A stretch of 64,000 nt of DNA. Origin: Vanessa cardui (lineage: Eukaryota; Arthropoda; Insecta; Lepidoptera; Nymphalidae). How positions within the stretch are numbered: position 1 is the stretch's first letter; every line of letters begins with the position of its first letter. The translations under genes and the position numbers were made by a program. The stretch is from positions 4,218,501 to 4,282,500 of the forward strand of contig NC_061140.1 in NCBI RefSeq assembly GCF_905220365.1, given 5' to 3'. Positions 10,587-23,789 of this stretch are shown here, piece after piece. Below the pieces are notes generated by a model. The model did no database searches and was not told the origin of the DNA. It was given only the letters and a program-made list of their open reading frames with translations.

Positions 10587-11966
10587 TTACGCTTTACCGT
10601 GGCCGTATCCCAGACCGTATCCGCCTCCAAGACCGTAGCCGCCGAGACCGTAGCTGCCGAGACCGTAGCTGCCGAGACCGTATCCGCCGCCGAGACCGTA
10701 TCCGTAACCAGCGGCAATTGGTGCGACACCGACTAATCCACCACCAAGACCGGCTCCACCGCCGTACAACAGAGCACCATCCTGAGCATTGCGTGCAACC
10801 GCGTCGGCAACAGCCTGAGCCTGAGCAGCGCTAGTGGCGACGGCAGCAGCTTGAGCTCTTGCAGCGTTAGCAATACGCGCGGCTTCTACGGCACGTGCGT
10901 TGGAAATAGCAGCAGCTTGTACGCGAGCAGCATTGGCAATGCGCTCAGCCTCGACGGCACGGCTGAGCTCAGCAGCTGAAGCTGCAGCAGCTCGTCTTGC
11001 CGCTTCAGAAGCGCGAGCATTCTCGAATGCAGCGGCTTGAGCTCTTTGTACGTTGGCGATACGAGCAGCATCTAAAGCCTGGGCCCTTTGGATAGCATTA
11101 GCTTGTCCAGCTCTGGCAGCGGCTTCAGTTACACGAGCTCCTTGAATAGCAGCAGCGGCAGCATTGGCAATCTGTGTAGCTTGGACAGCCTGAGCGTTCT
11201 GAATAGCGCTTAATTGCGCAGCACCAACAGCGGCAGCATTGTTAAGGTTGCCACCTCCACCAATGATACCCGGTCCACCGATAACTACTCCAGATCCAGG
11301 TCCGATGAGACCTGAGCTGATTCCAGCAGCAGGCGCACCGAGTCCATATCCACCACCGTAGCCAGACGAAGCATAGGATACAATTCCACTCGAGGCGGCA
11401 CGGGAGTCAGCGGGACTGTCCTTGTTCACGCCTATAACATTTTCAATCATAAATACACACATTTACTTTTAAAAAGAAAGACCTAAATCTTATAAAAGTA
11501 TGTATATGCTTTCTACTTCGACTTCAGCGTACTTTAAAGTAAAAAACCAAACCAAAACATTTATTCTCAAATCTCAATAAAAGTACCTATAATATAAACT
11601 GGTCTGTATAGAAAATGTAAAGTAAAATATAAAACTTGATTTAGTAATATTAATATTTCGCAAAATATTAGCCACAAATAATAACAAAAGTTAGTTTTAA
11701 CAAAGCAGCTAAAACATTTCAATTAAACATTAAAACATTATTCCTGAACGCGTGAATTGAATCAATATAACTTTGAATTTCTAAGGTATCATCAAAAAAG
11801 ATAATAAATTCAATCGAACCTTCTCCGAGTACTCCACAAACGGCTGCGATGACAAATACGATCTATAAATTTAAATATAATTTAAATAAAACAATAGAAT
11901 CCAAATAGCCACATATAATGACTAATATTTTCGCCAATATTTTTTACTTACCGTAAGGCGAGACAT
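10587..11966 (-). CDS. Secreted Ala/Gly-rich structural (cuticle-type) protein, copy B, three exons
   Basis: Coding exons are 11966-11952, 11862-11820 and 11431-10587, with the same lengths, phases and splice sites as gene A (300 aa). The signal peptide is identical. In exon 3 I count about nine base differences from gene A; all but one are silent. The replacement is near the C-terminus, GLGYGHGKA here and GLRYGHGKA in A. The function is inferred as for A: an extracellular or cuticular structural protein. The shared upstream region extends only about 85 bases beyond the TATA box, so the two genes may be regulated differently. Confidence 0.85.
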
Positions 11967-12041
11967 TGTTATTATTTGTATTACACACCACTGGATCAAA
12001 ACGATTGGAAGTGAATAATAACTTCTTCAAATCGTGTGCAC

Positions 12042-12048
12042 TTTTATA
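12042..12048 (-). promoter_or_regulatory. TATA box of structural-protein gene B
   Basis: TATAAAA on the minus strand, 76 bases upstream of the ATG at 11966, at the same spacing as in copy A. Confidence 0.6.
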
Positions 12049-12132
12049 CTACACCAAAAATTACAAACATCGAATTAACAATGCTAAACAGTCCCACTGT
12101 GCCGCCCTATTTGAATATCATTACCTGCCAAT

Positions 12133-15100
12133 GTAAAACCAATCGAATAACCTGTACTGCAATGATACGGCTGACCACACAAGTTAGCTATATTATTATA
12201 ATATTTACTTGAAAATGAGACTTATGCTCTTATCATAAAGCTTAAAATGTTATTCAAATTAATTAAATATCAATTCACTATCTGTATGGGGTGTATGAAC
12301 AGAAATCGTGCGCATCCCTTGCGAATAATTTCCTCTGACAATCGAAGGTGAATTACGAAGATAGGATATGTTACTATTAGGTAATTTATGAACAAATAAG
12401 TACTTCTGTAATGTGCATTATTCAAATTAGCTGCTCCAACGCCTAACAACTTTAAACATTGTTTCACGAAATATAAACTAACGTTTAAATAACATTATCG
12501 GCGCAAGTATAAAGTAAATAAATAAAGAGATTAACCAAAGTTTCAAAGGTATTTGCCGAATATTTCAAATATATTTTCACTATTAATAATTATTGTAATT
12601 CAGTATTTAAAAGCCGAGATTAATATTATTTACTAAGTTCTTTTCAGAACAACTTTTCGTCTACTGATATCGCTATGTGTTTGAGAGTACTTTTTTAATT
12701 GAAAAATAAATGAAATTCGCACATATACATCGTATGTAAATAACATCAAAGGCTTTTATGTAGAATTGTTTATAAAACAATTTTGTTTACTTGAAACAAT
12801 TTTGCATCCATCAGAAAACGAATTAAATTAAATATTTTCCCTTTGACTATTATTATAAAAATATCTCTGTTATATTATCTATATTAAATATATATTTTTA
12901 TACTTATTTTCTTATCTGTAGACTCCTTAGTCTTGGAGCCTTTAATGTTACTATTGAATACTTATATTAATAACAAATTTGTTATATTACGACATCATTA
13001 TATTACGACTGTAAATTTAGCCATAAGTTTCAATTGTGTAAAATTTTGTTAGAATTGAGTCTTGAATTTGTTGTAATATTGTGATACTTTGTATGATATT
13101 GATATGTATAGAAAATATATTTTTTAAAAAATAAATAAGTACTTTATGTTCTTGATAATGTTTTTAAAATAATTGACTGACTTATGGTAAAAATAAAATA
13201 TTACATAATATATGTTTTACATTTTCTTAAACTATCTGTGTTTTTATATCCAGTGGTAAATAGTTTCTATAGTAAATTCCGCAGATATTTTTAACTTTCA
13301 AGATATGATTAATAAAAGGTAAAAATATCTGAACTTGAAATTATTTGTGAAACAAAGAAACATTCATAAAAAAGCAAATGATTTAACACAAGATTATATA
13401 GATTATACAAAAGCGTGGAGCTAATATTTGTTGAGTTTCAATTTTCACAGCACATATCACATGTTATATATGTAACCAACATAATGTATTTAAAATTTTA
13501 TAACTGTGTAACAACTGAGCTTCTTCCCGGTTCTTCTCTTTCGAATTTACATTTCAAGCCGGTAGTAGTTTAACTATAGTTCTTTATAATGTCGATTTTA
13601 AGTTGCTTGTCGATACTTTTTTGTCAAATGGAATGGAATCATTAGTCATTTACATCTACCTAAGATACGGATGATGTTGTCGTGATCGTTTTTAGTCATG
13701 GCAAACATTTTTCGAGAGGTATCTGCCCTGGAATAATACGTGCTGGATTTCCAAAGATAATTAAATGTTTCCCGATCCAGACATTCGACCACATGACCTA
13801 CAAGGCAAAAAGCTAGCCACTACTGCTACGAGGTAGTTACTATCTAAATTATTCATAATAAAAAAACTTACACCTAGAACTACAACTTCTAGTAGTAATT
13901 AATAATATTTCAAGCAAATATCACAAACATATTTAATAGAGCAATTACTCCGTAGTTTTTCATGAGGTCAACATTTATGCATAATGCAGTCAACTGGGTT
14001 TCTTAAACTGGTCTGATATTCATTTATTGTTCAACCGATTACATTGTAAGGCAAAATATTATTCATTAATACAATACAATCCATATATAAAAACTAGTCA
14101 GTGCGTGTCATTACAATTCTAGAACTTGCTTCACTTAAGCAAAAATATGTTACAAATTGCATATAAAAAGATTAAGTTTGTCTATTTAAAAAAAACATAT
14201 AATATTTAATAAACAGCGTTTATTTTATATTTTACATGCAACTCATTTGTTATTAATTATATTAACTTATTATTACAAAGACTTAGTTTATTTTTTTTTG
14301 CTTATAAGACAGATAATAGATAACAATGTTTAAGAGACTATACAGTAAGTTATTATATTTATAGTATATTATGAGAATCTAATGTATATTATGTACTAAT
14401 GTAAATAAATAATGTATAAAGATTATTTATATATTATAAATAAGCGAAAAACTGTGTCTGCACCTCTGGTCATCAGCCGATTTATGAATCACGCTCAAAT
14501 CCTATTCGTTTTCTTCAAATTTTCAGTAATGATTATTGTGATTTGAAATAAGATACAGACAGGAGTAAATTTTAAACTTAATAAGAGAAAGTATTTTTTA
14601 AATAGTTAATTTAAAAAAATCTTTCAGTTATATAAGGTTTTTGTGATGTAAAATTAATCTATAAAACATATACTCAGACGTACATAATCTTATAACATAA
14701 AAAGAAATTCCGGAAAAAGGAATGATTTACGTATTTAATTTAAAGTAATTTATTTGGCAATCACTTAAATTTATAATATTGCTCATTAAAAAACTATATT
14801 ACCAATTGCCACACAATTGTGATTATAATGAGACTTAATAACATATTAATTTGGACCAAGCTAAAACAGAGACAGTTTTGATACCTTGCCTGTCACAAGT
14901 TTTCGTCTGTCGCAAAAAATAATATTTGAGTTAATTTCACTGTAAGAAACCCTTCTTACTGTTAATCACTTAAAAAAAAACAAATGTTATTTTTTCCTAG
15001 TTCGTTTTTAAAAGTACTTACAGTTTCACTTATATTTATGTACATGGCATAAATTGAATGAAACTGTTTAAAAATGAAAATTCTACTCAGCATGAAAAAA

Positions 15101-15323
15101 TAATATAGCTGTTCCATTTCTAAAATTATTTTGTCCTATTGAAGTTCTGTCCTGAAATGTAGATAAAGCACTAATTTATCTAAAGTTCCTAAAACGCAAT
15201 AAGAGCACAAATATAATGTTTCACATTTGCAATTATTTATATTCAGGAGTCAAGCAATAAACTATACTACAACAATCAACGTTATACTTTATTTTAACAA
15301 TAGTCTTATTATAATCATAATTT
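12133..15323. other. Intergenic, AT-rich, no gene seen
   Basis: About 3.2 kb of AT-rich DNA without splice-supported reading frames or recognisable repeats. Any regulatory content cannot be judged from sequence alone. Confidence 0.5.
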
Positions 15324-15620
15324 GAGTCGAGATGGCCCAGTGGTTAGAACGCGTGCATCTTAACCGATGATTGCGGGTTCAAACCCAGGCAAGCACCGCT
15401 GTTTCATGTGCTTAATTTGTCTTTATAATTCATCTCGTGTTCAGCGGTGAAGGAAAACATCGTGAGGAAACCTGCATGTGACAAATTTCATAGAAATTCT
15501 GTCACATGTGCATTCCACCAAACCGCATTGGAACAGCGTGGTAGAATATGTTTCAAACCATCTCCTCAGAAGGGGCCTTGAGCCCAGCAGTGGGAATTTA
15601 CAGGCTGTTGTTGTTGTTAT
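15324..15620 (+). mobile_element. tRNA-derived SINE
   Basis: The 5' part has pol III promoter boxes: A-box region GATGGCCCAGTGGTTAGAA and B-box GGGTTCAAACCC. It is followed by a family-specific body (GGTGAAGGAAAACATCGTGAGG, CCGCATTGGAACAGCGTGG) and a 3' end AGCCCAGCAGTGGGAATTTACAGG followed by TTG repeats. Related copies are at 27909, 41787 and 52050 (reverse). It resembles the Metulj-type SINEs of butterflies; the family name is from memory. Confidence 0.85.
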
Positions 15621-18600
15621 TATAATTAATTAGATTTTTAAACAAATTAACGTTGAAATTGACGTTATTATAAAAACTTTAAAATAGTTATACTCTCAGT
15701 TATAACATCCCATTTTAAAGTGTGCGTCTAGCTCCAAGCTAGTCAATCAAAAAACTGAATAATGATTTAATTTTTAAACCTGGAATTAGAACCCAAGTAG
15801 AAAATCTGAGTTTTAGAAACCAGCCACTACACCAACGATATAAGACAGCGTGATCCAAACCATAACGGTTTTTTAGGTAGTAATCAATACTGCACATCCG
15901 ATAATCTGTAAAACCTTACACATATACATATGCAGCTTACTTGCCCGTAATCGATGTTAGTGTCACTGTGTCACATGGCAATACACAAATAGCCGCTAAT
16001 TAACTTGACCCGCATACAGAACAGAACATTCACAAGAGTTGCTCTGCTTATAGTGTATTTAAAAGTGAAAAAAAAAATTACCTAAAAATAAACAAATACA
16101 TTTTGTATAAGAGAGTTAATACTTATAAGAAGCCCTCTGTCAGTTAACCTTTAGAAAAAATAGATATTAACAAAACAAGTATAAAATATTACTCTACTGT
16201 ATAAATAGAAAACCCCTACAAAATAAATTGTGAATATTGGTTACAAATATAATATATTATTTTAATCAAACAATCATATCAATACATACATATACATGTA
16301 ATTAACACGCACAAACTCAGGCGCTCAAAAACAGGCGCTCAAAAACGCACAAAAAAATATGTGATGGATGAATAAAACTTTATTGCGTACGTACACAAAT
16401 ACATATTTTAAGAAAGGCTTTAGATGGCTGTGTTATTAGATGTCCGATGTAAGAAGATATCACTGTAGAAACTAAGCTCTTTACTCGGAGAAGAAGGATG
16501 GAATCAAAATTCTGGGGATTTTGTTCTTAAGTCTAATCAGCGAGTTTCTTACCGGTTATTTTGGGTAAAGGCTTCGTACTTTACACATTTACATCTGCTG
16601 ATTTTATAGCAACTAATGTATGTACTACCTTAAAATTATATTTTTAATTATCCTGGCTAAAACGCAATCAACAAATTCAAAGTAGCAATCCGAAGATGAC
16701 TTGACAAGGCCACATTTCTGCTCTCGGAAGATATGTACCTAAATTGTGCAATACACTATGTATTGCTACTGCTGGGCAGCACTGTTTAGTATAATTGTAT
16801 TTTAGTGAACACAACAGTGTTACTAAAGGTCCTATCAATCGCACAAATTACTATTTATACGATTGACATTCCTTGTCAATGCGTTCTGACTCTGTGATGC
16901 CCAAATATCCCTTTAATTTAAAAAAAAATATTTATTCTTTGCAACTAACTCCCGTGACTGAAATTCGATCAATAGATTACGGATGTATAAAAGATCTTTT
17001 AAATATTACAGTTAATTTATAAGTATCTCTAAGTATTTAAATAAATGTACCTTTTTACAACATTATAAATTCATTAGGAATATTTATACACCCAAAAAGT
17101 TTTAATAATAATTAATGTAATTAAAAGTTTTTTACTTCTATATAAACTATATACAAGCTGTTATTGTATTTATAACTGTTTATTTATTTGATTGAGTCAT
17201 AAATAATACTAAACCTTTTATCAAAGTAATATACATTTTTATAATAACAATTATGGTGACGTACTTCTGTTTCTACGTGGTAGTTATGACAAGATTTGTT
17301 TTCAGTATTTGTGAGGTAATTTAAAAATGGGACATTAAATAAAACAACATACACACGGTTAAAATTATAATAGCACAGTTTTCAATAGAAAATTCCTCAA
17401 AAACGAGAGTTGTTGAATGATGAAGTCAGACCCACGCTAATAATGGTTAGGACAAAACGCCGGAAAAACAAATATAATTGCAGTACATTTTAGTTTAGTT
17501 GCCTATTCACATAGAGGTTTTTAAAAAGGTATTCTGGTGTTTTGATTGATTTTGAGCGATTAACAATACTATACTTATTACTTTATCAAATAAAATACTA
17601 TATAAAACATTTTTTTTGGTTTGACTATTCGTCGTGAAGTATTTTCGTTTCATTGAATTTCAAATCACAACGATGGAATCGTTCGTAATAATTCGAATTC
17701 TAAAAAAGTTTCACTTCCAAAGGATCAACTTCCATTAATTTTCAAAGTTTAAAAATTCAATGTCAGAAAAAAATGTAATTACAAGTATGGCGCATTCAAG
17801 GGTTGAATTACGCAATTAATGAAACGAAATTAATCGTTAGTTCGCTGGTCGTTGGTGCGCAATAGTCCTACGATTAATCGAACTTGTCAAATAAATTACG
17901 GTTTCCAAACTGTTTGTTACATAAATATTCTTGTTTTTTCCGGTAGTCGATAGTCGATACCAATTAAACTCAAAGTGAAATGGCTTATTTATCTTATGGT
18001 ACCATAACCAGCCATTTGTTTAAAGGCATTCTTTGTTTGTTGCATTTTTAAAATGGAGCCTTAAATTTATTTCGAACCACCACAAAATTCAGCCAAAGTA
18101 ACATTGGATGTTTTTGCGGGAAAACTGTTTTATAATTTCCCAGAATAATTTCTTTCTGACAACGTATAATTATAAAACTTATAAAAGCAATTTTAATATA
18201 TCAATAGTATTTAATTATTTCATTTATGAAATTGATTACTATATTTCATATTTTAATATTATAATTATTTCTCAGTTTTATATTTACACATTGTTAAAGA
18301 AATTGAAATTGCATGCTATCGACGAAAATCTCTATTGCTTGAAATTCTGTTTTAGCGACCTAAAACCAACAAATCAATATTCACAATCGATATTCTACGA
18401 TAGATCCGATCGAAACCTATCCACAATTAGAGGTCGTTAAAAATAATTATATTTCAGTAGACAACGTATGTCCAATTCAAAATTAGATGCAAAATTCGTA
18501 TAACTGAGATATTTCGATATAAAAACTATGAATTATTAATAACTGTTAAACCGTATAATACGTTTAGTTTTCTTTTTTTTACCCCAACGAATATTTCCGT

Positions 18601-18704
18601 CTAATTATCAATATATCGCAATTGAATCGATACATTATCATTGCATTTCCACCGTTTACTTATTCGACTAATGCAGTTGGGGTTCGGTCACAGTTTGATC
18701 GAAA
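15621..18704. other. Intergenic, AT-rich, no gene seen
   Basis: No supported gene. There is a short tandem pair CAGGCGCTCAAAAA near 16319-16345. A 110-codon reading frame at 18108-18440 is AT-driven (Phe/Tyr/Ile/Asn-rich) and is not called. Confidence 0.5.
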
Positions 18705-18960
18705 TATAATCGACGACCTCCATGGTCGAGTGGTGTGTACACCGTTTTTCATGGGTACGCCACTCTGAGGTCCCGGGTTCGATTCCCGGCCGAGTCGATG
18801 TAGATTACCATTATTTTTCTATGTTGTCTTGGGTCTGGGTGTTTGTGGTATCGTCGTTACTTCTGATTTCCATAACACAAGTGCTTCAGCTACTTACATT
18901 GGGATCAGAGTAATGTATGTGATGTTGTCTCATATTTATTTATTTTTTATTTATAATCGA
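18705..18960 (+). mobile_element. tRNA-derived SINE of a second family, with target-site duplication
   Basis: The element is 18714-18951. The head has A-box TGGTCGAGTGGTG and B-box GGTTCGATTCC, with GGTCCCGGGTTCGATTCCCG as a tRNA-like T-arm. The tail is CTTACATTGGGATCAGAGTA followed by ATTTATT repeats. It is flanked by a perfect 9-base duplication, TATAATCGA, at 18705-18713 and 18952-18960. It is a retroposon, not a tRNA gene: the tRNA-like part lacks a foldable acceptor end and continues into the SINE body. Confidence 0.88.
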
Positions 18961-20836
18961 GATCGAATAGTAACCGATATAAGTTGAACCTTTGCGTTTC
19001 AGCTGAGGTTTTTTTGTAAGAAATTTAGAATACAATCAGAAACGTATCAAAACCTTTATGAGTTAGTTCAATTATTGTGCGTCAATTATTGTCAAGGTTA
19101 TAAACGTAGCATAACCTTGAAAATTTAACAATATTTTTTAAAATGTTGTAAACAAAATCTGCGCGTATATATTTATTATTGTTTAATCAAACAAATTTGT
19201 TCAGATATTAATTTATCTAAAACTTGCAAATTAAATTTTCAGTCAAATTATCTTATTTAATTGAAATTCGACATAGGCCGCTATATAATTTCGACTTTTT
19301 TTGTGTCATTGTCAGAATTTTTCATAATTAAATTATACGTTTTCAAAAATTGAATTAATATCGTAATTTCATAAAAAATACTTAGATCGAACAAGTTAAG
19401 TACGTTAATTGATAACATTTTAACCAGGACATACAATTTAAAGGCATAATGTTTTAGCGAGAACGTATTAATGAGACTTGTGTAATTAAAGGATGTTTTT
19501 CCTTATTTACTGTGTTATTATTTCTAGGAAATTATATATACGATTATTATACAAATGTCTTAAATTTATAAAATTTACATACATTGTCAACGTTTGCTTA
19601 TAAGTATATAATAAAAAAAGAATGTTACACACTTTTACAGAGTACTTTTACTCTCAGAAGAATAATATAACGAACATCAAAATAAATCAATCATTATTCA
19701 TTCATCCAATTGTCTTGAAATAATTTATATTAATATGTAATTTTCTGTCTGTTGGTCATTCAAAGTCAAACCATTGAACCTTATTTTATGAAATTTGGTA
19801 GGGTGCAAATTTTAAACTCCACAAAAAGTTTACTTTTGTATGCCCAATACTATATAGTCTATCGTTCCCCACTAAGACAATATAAGAAAATAAAACACGG
19901 AAGCAGTGTAAATAAAAGAAGCATATAATTTTGGCGACCTTATTGCTACATAGCGATCTCTTCCAAGCAACTAATTGTATATTTTATAGCTAACAGAATA
20001 TGAGAATGAGATGCTGAATAATAAATAAAACTTAAATCAAACTAAAACTAATAAATAAAGGAACAATACTTGACGATGTCACGATCATCCAACTATAATA
20101 TAAAGACATTACCAGTTTAAAGAAATATTATATTAATGATAGATTTAATTGTCAATTAGCATTAATATCTTTTTTATTAATTTTTAAATGAGTTAGCTCA
20201 TTTGCCTACCGTTAACTCTTTGTTAACTAATATAGCCAAATAAAGTATTACACTCTGTATAGAATGCAAAAAATTGTTCACATAAATATTTTAATTAAAT
20301 TTAAAAAAATCAATAGTTTAAACATTAAAAATCTTTTGTATACTTGTTATACCAGTTTGCCTTATTACATTTACATTGAAAATTATAATCTCTATAAAAA
20401 TACATATTTTTAATATGAATAAAAAAACCTTTGAATCGTATATTTTTGTTTGTGATATCATGGAATTCTACTTTTAACTACGAAACACTTAATTGTTTTA
20501 CAATAAGCACACAAGTGGTTATAGGTGAAGTCCCGATAGCTTAGCTAAACTTATCATTAAAATTACTTTTAGAAAAACCATAAAGTTTTTTTTAAATAAG
20601 TAAACAATTTTAACTATTCTATTAACATTAAAATTAAAATTACATTACTAGATTTGTATGATTCTGAGACCTTACATGTGTTGATGCTAGTTAGGATCTA
20701 TTAGAAAAAGTAGGTTATCAGATGAACCAAATAATAAAAAATTGATCATATAATCATACATAATTAAAAGAAAATGGAGCAAATTAACTATAAAATGTTT
20801 AGCGACCTTCATTAAAATTAAACTTATTTTAAAAGA
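18961..20836. other. Intergenic, AT-rich, no gene seen
   Basis: No supported gene. The segment 19890-19980 (TTATTGCTACATAGCGATCTC, then TTCCAAGCAAC) resembles 36290-36330 and is probably a remnant of a dispersed repeat. Confidence 0.45.
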
Positions 20837-21038
20837 AGCGACCCGCCACGGCTTCTTATGGGTGCAATGCTGATACTAAATATATTACATTTTTTTCTTG
20901 TTTCTTTACTATATTTTCCATGTATTATATACAAAAACCTTCGGCACGAATTACTCTATCTATTAAAAAAACCACATCAAATTCCATTGCTAAGTATACA
21001 TGGGGGCAGACAGCGGTAAGCGACTTTGTTTTATACTG
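20837..21038 (-). mobile_element. Helitron-like non-autonomous element, minus orientation, internally shortened
   Basis: Read on the minus strand it begins near AAAACAAAGTCGCTTACCGC and ends GAAGCCGTGGCGGGTCGCT. It matches the elements at 1231-1480 and 52400-52652 but lacks part of their middle. Confidence 0.6.
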
Positions 21039-21185
21039 TGTTATGATTTCAACTTAATATATTGAGGACATGGCAAGTCAAGCTGCGCTCAAGTACTAAT
21101 AGTGACATACATAAAGAATAAACATTGAATACCGACTCTACGGTATTTTAGTCTTGAAAATGTGGGTCATTTCAAAAATGGGCAA

Positions 21186-21191
21186 TATAAA
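21186..21191 (+). promoter_or_regulatory. Possible TATA box of the small secreted-peptide gene
   Basis: TATAAA lies 90 bases upstream of the ATG at 21276. A start about 30 bases downstream would fall near 21216, next to an upstream ATG at 21217 whose short frame ends before the main one. Confidence 0.4.
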
Positions 21192-21275
21192 GGCAAGTTC
21201 AAGGAGACAGCAACAGATGCACAGACACTGTTGTGATTTTTACATGTGTTTATATTTCAATTATTCCGTGTGAAA

Positions 21276-22281
21276 ATGGAAGCAATCAGACTATTTTTAC
21301 TAAAGGTGAGGTCAAAGACATTATTCAATATATTTATTTCTTTTACACAATATCTATAACGGAATCGTGTAAAAAATATTCAATCGTCGGATATACTCTT
21401 GCGAACATCGTACGTGCCAAAAAAACAATGAAGGAACGGTAATGCCCAAACGATCATACGAAAGAGTTCAACGCCCGCTAATCAAAAGAGGCGACCGCCA
21501 TATTACACAATTTGTTCAATATGTAAACTTAAAGTATTTTAGCGATTACCTTAACGAAAATATGAAGTGATGTTATTTTTATATAATCTAATTATTTTTA
21601 AATTTTGCGATATTAATAAATATAATTAATTAAATTAAATATTAATTAATAAAAAAATAACTAAGCTGGATCTTCTTAGTTACAATTTTCATAACGTTTA
21701 GAATAAATAGTATATATATTTTATATGACAATATGCTTAACTCTGTAGTGTATCTCTATATTTTGTGTAGCTTTATAAAGTCATACAAAACTCAAGCCAA
21801 TTCTGATTTTGACATTTCGTATACTAACTTCTGTAGCGTAGTGTACTCTGAGATATATAAACATTTTAGTTTATTATAAATAAAAAAAAAATTACATATC
21901 AAATTAGTTCTTTATTTAATAAGCGAAGAAATTATTTTTCTTAATTAATAAGTTCAACTGAATATAAATCATGTATTTATTTCTTTTCAGATAATCCTCT
22001 CCGCAATCGTCCTAAATATAATCTTAGCTGGAAATACGATGGCCTACAATACCATATCGGCTGTCGACAGAAAATCAGCGAATAGCTATCAACGCCAGCC
22101 GGTGCCGAGCGCCGGAACCTTTAAACGAAACTGGTCACAGAGATCGACCAATACCAAACCATATAAAAATGTTCCACCTTATTTAGTCTTCAACCAAAAA
22201 GTTGGAGCATATTATCCCTACTATAAATACCCATATGAAAATAATATAAGGAGAACCGGTTCTCAGAGGACAAGACAATAG
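21276..22281 (+). CDS. Small secreted basic Tyr/Pro/Asn-rich protein, two exons, function unknown
   Basis: Exon 1 is 21276-21305 (ATG to donor AAG|GTGAGG, 10 codons) and exon 2 is 21991-22281 after TTTCTTTTCAG. The join is phase 0 and gives 106 aa. The exon junction lies inside a clear signal peptide: MEAIRLFLLK from exon 1 continues into IILSAIVLNIILAGN. The mature part (about 80 aa) is basic, with Arg/Lys pairs, a PPYLVF segment and a Tyr cluster, YYPYYKYPY. There are no cysteines and no Gly-Lys/Arg amidation site, so classical neuropeptide or defensin types are unlikely. An ATG at 22039 is internal. A polyadenylation signal follows at 22367. I do not recognise the family; a cuticular, silk or seminal role is possible but unsupported. 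Confidence 0.7.
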
Positions 22282-22366
22282 TTGAAACCATCTGTAACTA
22301 TTCTACTACAGAGCTAAGATCTCCTTTTTTGAGAAGAGTTTCGTATTTTTGGATTACGATCACGAG

Positions 22367-22372
22367 AATAAA
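22367..22372 (+). terminator. Polyadenylation signal AATAAA
   Basis: Canonical AATAAA, 86 bases after the stop codon at 22281, supporting the preceding gene model. Confidence 0.6.
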
Positions 22373-23789
22373 AGAACAAGAATGTACGTATTAATCAAAT
22401 GAAAATACTGCTTGCTGGAATTGAACCTGAGTTATTTGAGTAAAATTCACTTGTTTGAGCCGCTGGACCATCTCGACAAGACTCGGCCCAGGACAAGACA
22501 ATTGTCGACGGACGAATCATAAACTGTTTTATTATGTGTAACGACTCGCTGTGATTGATTTCATATGCGGCTGTACGGAAACTAATGGTAGTTACATACT
22601 CGTATTTTTTCTTGAAACCTCCAACAGCTTTAAGTTGTAGACTTTATGCTTTATGTTAGTATTTTAAATACTATTTATACATACAGGTCGTAAATAATAT
22701 AATTTGAAAATACGAAATTTTTCCTTTGTTTTTTTTGTATATTAAGGTCGTACAAGATTTAATTCCATTAATTTTAAAAAGACTTATGAATAAGTTCATC
22801 TGGTAGTAGTAGTAGTCACAATATTAACGTAAAATTGATAAACAAACTGACCAATAGGCAATATTATTTATTTTTTTTTGTGGCTTTTATTTGTGCCAAA
22901 AAGGCACAGATTATTTCGCCAATGTCACGTGCGATGGAGAAGACACGGGCAATATTATGAAATTCATCAAGAATGCACCTGACAGACACAAATATGTTAC
23001 CAACGTGACAACCTAAGGGCCTCTTGCTGTTACTACGTTTGAAAGATGACGTCACTTCCTTGCCACGTCACTCAATTTTCGTTCTCAAATAATATAATAT
23101 AAAAATAATAATTTGGTATTAATTAAATTTGTAATCAATTTATCACAGTTATGATACCGAATTATCGGCAAGGTATCAATCGAAGCCGACATTTAATTGA
23201 GCCTACCAAAAAAATCTTGAATAATTTTCGGTTCACTAATTGCGAATAGATGCGTGAATTGTATATTATTGTTTTATTCACTCAACACAACTTTATTCGT
23301 TTAAAAAAAAATCATATTTAAATTAGGAATGCTATAAAAACAAGACACGCATATAACCCATTACAAAAATATTCCGATACGGAAAACGATTAAAATGTAA
23401 ACGAAACAAAGCGAGCATCTTTTTTAAATTAAAACAAACAATGGACACCTTTGCCTTCCGAGATATCAATCTTAATTTATATGCAATATCTAATTGAGAT
23501 ATTGCATATAAATTTCAATGGCCTCGGTTTCTGTAATCATTTGATTTGATGTAAAGAAAAAAGGCACAATATAATAACATTTTTCAAGACTACTACAGTC
23601 TACAGGTTAAAATATGGAGATGTATATTTTTTAATATAACATTTAATTTTGAATAAAAACAACTTTTAACTAACGTAACTTTTCATTCGTAACTGCAATA
23701 AGAACGAACCTTGCTTCTATTAAAAAATAGTCGAAGAAAGGAGAGGCAATGTATGTAAGAAACGTTTTGACCAAGTGATTATAAGGCGT
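22373..23789. other. Intergenic, AT-rich, contains one perfect hairpin
   Basis: No gene seen. The segment 22864-23055 is open on the minus strand (63 codons) but has no splice or start context. A perfect inverted repeat lies at 23474-23514. Confidence 0.45.
23474..23514. repeat. Perfect short hairpin, 18-bp arms, 5-base loop
   Basis: Arms 23474-23491 and 23497-23514 are exact reverse complements, AATTTATATGCAATATCT and AGATATTGCATATAAATT, around AATTG. The loop is too short and the stem too short for a typical microRNA precursor. Confidence 0.8.

Larger units (their letters stand above)
8705..12132. repeat. Segmental duplication, copy B
   Basis: It aligns with 1795-4403. It carries the second structural-protein gene plus a LINE fragment inserted at about 9450-9966, where copy A keeps the uninterrupted sequence (near 2135-2150). 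Similarity is highest over the exons, 3' flank and promoter and lower inside intron 2 and to the far left. Confidence 0.85.

Noticed and set aside
18108..18440. 110-codon plus-strand ORF
   Set aside because: Composition is that of translated AT-rich DNA (Phe, Tyr, Ile, Asn, Ser), with no promoter, splice or polyadenylation context.
18714..18800. tRNA gene suggested by GGTCCCGGGTTCGATTCCCG; likewise the GGGTTCAAACCC heads at 15324, 27909 and 41787
   Set aside because: They are SINE heads: the tRNA-like part continues into a shared repeat body with simple-repeat tails and target duplications, and does not fold into a full cloverleaf with a closed acceptor stem.
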